Positions 59,401-64,000 of a stretch of DNA of 64,000 nt are shown in pieces. The position numbers were made by a program, and so were the translations under genes. This DNA is from Letharia columbiana (lineage: Eukaryota; Ascomycota; Lecanoromycetes; Lecanorales; Parmeliaceae): assembly GCF_014066305.1 (NCBI RefSeq), contig NW_023501047.1, forward strand, positions 1,173,401 to 1,237,400, given 5' to 3'. Below the pieces are notes generated by a model that worked only from the letters and a program-made list of their open reading frames with translations, made no database searches and was not told the origin of the DNA. Numbering within the stretch: position 1 is the stretch's first letter; each line of letters opens with the position of its first letter.

Positions 59401-60423
59401 AAGAATATAAATAAGTCTTCGAAAGTTTTAGAGAATTTAGATAACTCTTCGAAAGTTTCGAAGAATATAAATAATTCTTCAAAAGTTTCGAAGAATATAA
59501 ATAAGTCTTCGAAAGTTTCGAAGAACTTAAGTAACTTTTCGAAAGTTTTAAAAGATATAGGCGATTCTTCGAAAGTTTCGAAGAACGCGGATAAGGTTTT
59601 AAAAGTTTCGAAGGACTTAGATAATTTTTCGAAAGTTTCGAAGAATATAGATAATTCTTCGAAAGTTTTAAAGAATATAAATAAGACTTCGAAAGCTTCG
59701 AAGAACTTAAATAACTCTTCGAAAATTTCGAAGGAAACGAGCGTTACTTCGAAAGTTTCGAAGAATATAAATAAAGCTTCGAAAGTTTCAAAGAACTTAA
59801 ATAACTCTTCGAAAGTTTCGAAGAATATAGATAATTCTTCGAAAGTTTTAAAGAATATAAATAAGTCTTCGAAAGCTTCGAAGGACTTAAGTAACTCTTC
59901 GAAAGTTTCGAAGAATATAGGCGATTCTTCGAAAGTTTTAAAGAATATAAATAAGTCTTCGAAAGTTTCGAAGAACTTAAATAACTCTTTAAAACTTTCG
60001 AAGGAAACGAGCGATTCTTCGAAAGTTTCGAAGAATATAAATAAGACTTCGAAAGTTTCGAAGAATATAAGTAAGATTTCGAAAGCTTCGAAAGCTTCGA
60101 AAGCTATAAAAGTAAAGAAAAGTAAAAATAAGACCTCGAAGAACTTAATAGATTAGGATTTAGATATTATCTTAAAAGACTTAAAATATCTAGATATAGC
60201 CTTAAAAGGTTTGAGGGACCTCGATATAGTTTTAAATTATTTAAGAAATAATAATATAATCTTAAACTATTTAAAAAACTTAGATTTAATTTTAAAAGAC
60301 TTAAAATATCTAAATATAGTCTTAAAAGATTTAAGAGACTCTATTATAGTCTTAAAAGACTTAAAAAATCTCGATATAATCTTAAAAGATTTAAAAGATT
60401 TAATTATAACTTCGAAAATTTGA
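59401..60423 (+). pseudogene. RIP-decayed coding sequence with two different 10-residue repeat arrays
   Basis: From 59401 one plus-strand frame stays open to a TAG at 60154-60156, with an exact 30-nt period (22 units to 60060). Each unit encodes a variant of K-N-[IL]-[ND]-[KN]-S-S-K-[VA]-[SL]. About four more units lie upstream (59290-59400), one base out of frame. After the single TAG the same frame continues with a second 30-nt array (60157-60423) encoding a leucine-rich variant, roughly [DN]-I-[IV]-L-K-D-L-[KR]-[DN]-L, to a TGA. The frame goes on as coding-like sequence to about 60690 (KKFINILNYIKNIKDKFILR). Stops are of the kind RIP creates from Gln or Trp codons. No family recognised, and codon identities are altered by RIP. 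Confidence 0.6.
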
Positions 60424-63400
60424 AAGAGTAGTAAAGATAAATTTAATCTATCTGCGAATTTTCGAAATACTTTTACTCGAGTAAAGAACTTAAGAAGATT
60501 TATAATAATATCGAAAGATTCGAAAAAGAATAATTTAATTTATTCTTTTAAGAAGTTTATAAATATTCTTAATTATATTAAAAATATTAAAGATAAATTT
60601 ATTCTTCGAAGAGGAGCTATATATTTTTATTCTTATAAAAAATTAATAAAGTTAGACTTTATTAGAGATATTAATTTCGAATTTAAATAAGAATATAAGT
60701 TAATTTAATAAAAAGAGACTCGTAAGATAGTTTATTTAGATTTTTATTATCGTAAATTTATAAGTTTAAATTCCTTAAAGACTTTAATTTAAGTTTCTAA
60801 AATTTAAAAAATTTATAGAATTAAATTTAGAATAATTCTATTAAGATTAGATAAAAGTTAATATATTTTCTTTCTTATTTCTTAATATTATTAATTTATT
60901 ATTTAGAAAATCTTTCTATAGTTATAAATTCTATAAATATTTAATATACCGTAAAGATTATCGAATTCGTATTTATTGATCTTTTTCTAAATTTATATTT
61001 TATAAATTAACTTTCTCTCTAGATATTAAATTCTAAGTAATAATTAGATAAATCGAAAAATAAAGAGCTTTTATTATATAATTATATACTTTAAATAATA
61101 TAATTTATAATTTTAAAACTCGATTCTTTCGAAGTATTTTTTTTTAAATATTTCGAGATTTTATTAATCTTTTAACTTTATAAAACGCTATTATCGAATT
61201 ATAATTAAATAAATTTAAGCTATTTTAAAAAGCTCGAGAATTTAAATATTCTAATTTAAAGATAAGAGTTTTATAAATAAATAAGAATATATAATTTACT
61301 AATTATTCGCAGAAATCGACTTATTTTAGATTTTATACTTATTTATTAATACGTTTATTTTTCTTAAACTTACTTTAAATATAAATATTAATTTAATTTT
61401 TTTAAAGGTTATCTTCTTAAGTTTATAATAAATATTAAAAAGAATTAATTAAATCTTAAGAAGGTTTATAACTTAATCTAAATTATTCTAATTTATCGAA
61501 TATTAATTATTTAATTTAGCTTTAAAATAGTTATATTAATAATTATTTTAAAAAGAATTTATTAGAGAGTCTTAAAGATAAATCTAAGAATTAATATATA
61601 AACTTACTTTAAATTCTATAAGAATTTAATAATAATTATTTTCTTTGAAATTCTCGAGTTCTAGATTAATTCGAAATATTTATATTTTAATATAATCTAG
61701 ATAAATATCGTAGCTAGTATAGATAATATTTTTTATTATAAATATAAAATATTATAATATTGATAAATATTTTAATATCTTTCTTTAAAAAATCTTTAAA
61801 AAGCTTAAGATTATTGAAGTATTATTCGAATAAAGCTATTATTATTAATTTAATTAATAACGCTAATAAATACTTTAATATCTTTTTTTAGAAAATCTTT
61901 AAGACGCTTAAGATTATTAATAAAGCTACTATTAATCTAATTAATAGCGTCGCTATTACTAAAATTAAAGAGAATAATACTATTATATAAAAAGATATAT
62001 AATTATCTTAAAAAGATATAATTAATATATAGAATTATTCTTCGAATTCTATAAGAATTTAATAAAAATTATTTTCTTCGAAAATCTCGAAGAATAAGTA
62101 TATTCGAAATATTTATATTTTAAATATATTCGAAGTAATTAAAGCTTAAGTATATTAATAACTTCTTTTATATATATAATACTTTTAAATTATCGATTAT
62201 TCGAGCTTTATAAAATTCTCTCGAGGTATTATTAAATTATTATTTTAATTATAAAGATATTAAATAATATAAAGCGTATTATAATCTATACTTTATCTAC
62301 TTTAATTATATAATTTTTAAAGATTTTATCTCTTATAACTTATTAGATATTATATTCTCTTTTATTAAAAAGAATAAGTTTTATAAACTTCGAGATTTTC
62401 GCTAATATTTATAAGATTATTTTAAAATTAAGTTAGAAAATACTAAGGAAGCTACTTCGAATTTAGAGAAAATTTTATTATATTTTAAAGTTTTCGAGTC
62501 TTATTAAATTTATTTTTTAAGAAATATTATATTTATTAAATCTATAAAAGATTTAATTCTTTTAAAAATTAGAAATATTTATTTATTTTAGATATAAAGA
62601 AGATATATTAAATTAAAAATATTATCGATTATAATATATATAAAAGAATTTAACTTCTATTAAATCGTATTAAATAAGATTTATAATAAATTTAAATCTC
62701 GAAACTTTTAAAAGAGATTAAGACTTAAAATTCTCGAAAATATAAATTAATCTTAAAACTTAAAATTTTTAAATTTATCTCTAAATTAATATATTTTTTT
62801 ATATTATAATATAATTAATATCTAATTAATTCGAGAATTAAAAAACTTAATCTAATAATATTCTAAAATAAGAATCTTATTAATTTTAAATAAATATTAA
62901 AAAGTAATTATATAGATTAGAGTTATTATAATATATTCTCGAGTATCTTTCTAAACTTAAAGATTCGAAGTTTTTAAGATTAATAAAGATTATTATTCTA
63001 GCCGAAGTTCTATTATACTATTAAATCGAAATAACTTTTCAAATTTTTTAATATTTATTACTCTTATACTAATATATATCTCTTCTACTTATATCTACTC
63101 TCTATAAATTAATATTTATATTCTTCAAGATTATAAGATAATTAGAAAATATAAATCTTTTTATAATAAATAGCTTTTATATATCTTAAAATAAATATAG
63201 AAAGTAAAGGATTTCCTTACTATTTTTTATTCGAATCTTTCGAATATTATTAACTCTCTCTATCTTATATATTATTATAATATTAAAAAATAAGAGCTCG
63301 CATTTTTAGAGTATAACTATATATATTTAATATCGTTTTCTTTATTATTCGAGATTCTTAATCTATCTAATTATAATTATATAATATATAAATTTATAAA

Positions 63401-64000
63401 ATAATTAATTTCGATAAGTACTCTTTAGAAATATTAAGTTTATCTTCGAAGTTTTTAAACTTAATATAAATAAATATTCGAAATAATTAATACTATTTAT
63501 AATATAGTTCTAAAGTTTTCTTATTTATCGAAGCTTAAGTAATTTACTTAATTTAATAAAAAGAATTATAACGTTTTTAATCTTCTATTTTATTAGTATA
63601 TAAATCTTCGATATTTTTAAGCTATTCTAATTTTAAAGTCTTAATATATTTTTTATTTTTAAGAGTTTTAATTTAATTATCGATTTCGAATTAATTTTAA
63701 TTTTAAAAAATTAATCTTTTTAATATTAATAAACGATTTATTTATTATCTTTAAATTAATTAAAATAATAGAATTATAGAGTAAGTTATTTTTTATATAT
63801 AGAATATCTCTTAGTATTTCGCTTAATTTACTTTTTACTATATAAAAAAAACATCTTCGAAATTCTTAAATAAGATCTTAATAAATATTTTATAAATTTT
63901 GAAGTATTAGCGAAATATTATAAGGATTAAAATCTTCGAAAGTTTAAAAGAAAAATCTATAGAATCGTAAATAAAAGCTCGAGATTTTTATACTTCTTAA

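Larger units (their letters stand above)
55560..64000. repeat. AT-rich, RIP-mutated repeat block
   Basis: From about 55560 to the window end the DNA is overwhelmingly A/T. CpA and TpG dinucleotides are strongly depleted, while TpA, CpG-containing TCGA and CT/AG steps remain: the pattern left by repeat-induced point mutation of repeated DNA. Open frames are short except in the periodic region at 59401-60423. Two parts differ: 55560-58500 is almost without C or G and has nested direct repeats, while 58500-64000 keeps many TCGAA and CTCGA motifs and stretches of coding-like codons broken by TAA/TAG. These are probably the remains of one or more transposable elements or duplicated genes; I could not name a family. 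A20-plus tracts occur at about 55759-55783. Confidence 0.9.

Noticed and set aside
59290..60423. Possible CRISPR-like or satellite interpretation of the 30-nt periodic array
   Set aside because: No conserved repeat alternating with unique spacers; units are contiguous variants in one reading frame, in a eukaryotic RIP context.

Overview
The window is nuclear DNA of a filamentous ascomycete. Genes carry short GT-AG introns (about 45-100 nt) with CTAAC/CTGAC-type branch sites, and the protein set is fungal (ATG8, HEM13, TRM9, NCE101, PCF11, RPN8, HOOK, a Bys1 protein). The gene-dense part has a mixed, roughly balanced base composition. The last 8.4 kb is an extremely AT-rich block that looks RIP-mutated (repeat-induced point mutation). 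A Dothideomycetes-like genome fits best; I would not name a genus.

Layout. 1-264 is the 3' end of a gene. 3.3-15.3 kb holds TRM9 (-), a frameshifted small-secreted-protein-like locus (-), a SWIM zinc-finger protein resembling Sws1 (+), an unrecognised multi-exon gene (-) and adenylate kinase (-). 15.3-24.3 kb holds a secreted Bys1-domain protein with a Ser-Pro tail (+), a 409-nt pure polypyrimidine tract, HEM13 (-) and, divergent from it, ATG8 (+), then NCE101 (+). 24.3-32.4 kb is gene-poor: an F-box-like relic, a small UBC-fold protein, a broken 2EXR-type gene and a secreted double-psi-beta-barrel protein. 32.4-43 kb is dense and conserved: HOOK adaptor (-), an I9 protease-inhibitor-like protein (-), PCF11 (+), a Gfo/Idh/MocA dehydrogenase (+) and RPN8 (-). 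A 0.7-kb terminal-inverted-repeat element lies 113 bp upstream of the RPN8 start codon. 44-50 kb holds a broken NACHT-ankyrin gene, a SAM methyltransferase and a secreted protein with several reading-frame jumps. 50.8-52.2 kb is a single open frame joining a transposase-type helix-turn-helix region to an HD phosphohydrolase. 52.8-55.1 kb is a large disordered nuclear protein.

From about 55.56 kb to the end the sequence is a RIP-type block: very AT-rich, strongly depleted in CpA/TpG, with decayed direct repeats. Inside it one plus-strand frame keeps an exact 30-nt period for more than 650 bp and runs on into a second, different 10-residue repeat.

The conserved housekeeping genes do not form one pathway. 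The lineage-variable genes between them (secreted proteins, F-box, NACHT and 2EXR types) are mostly broken by stops or frameshifts, not by RIP. The points most worth checking are the helix-turn-helix/HD fusion, the RIP-marked inverted-repeat element at RPN8, the periodic frame in the AT block, and the run of frameshifted secreted-protein genes. Exon boundaries were assigned by eye from splice signals and frame continuity.
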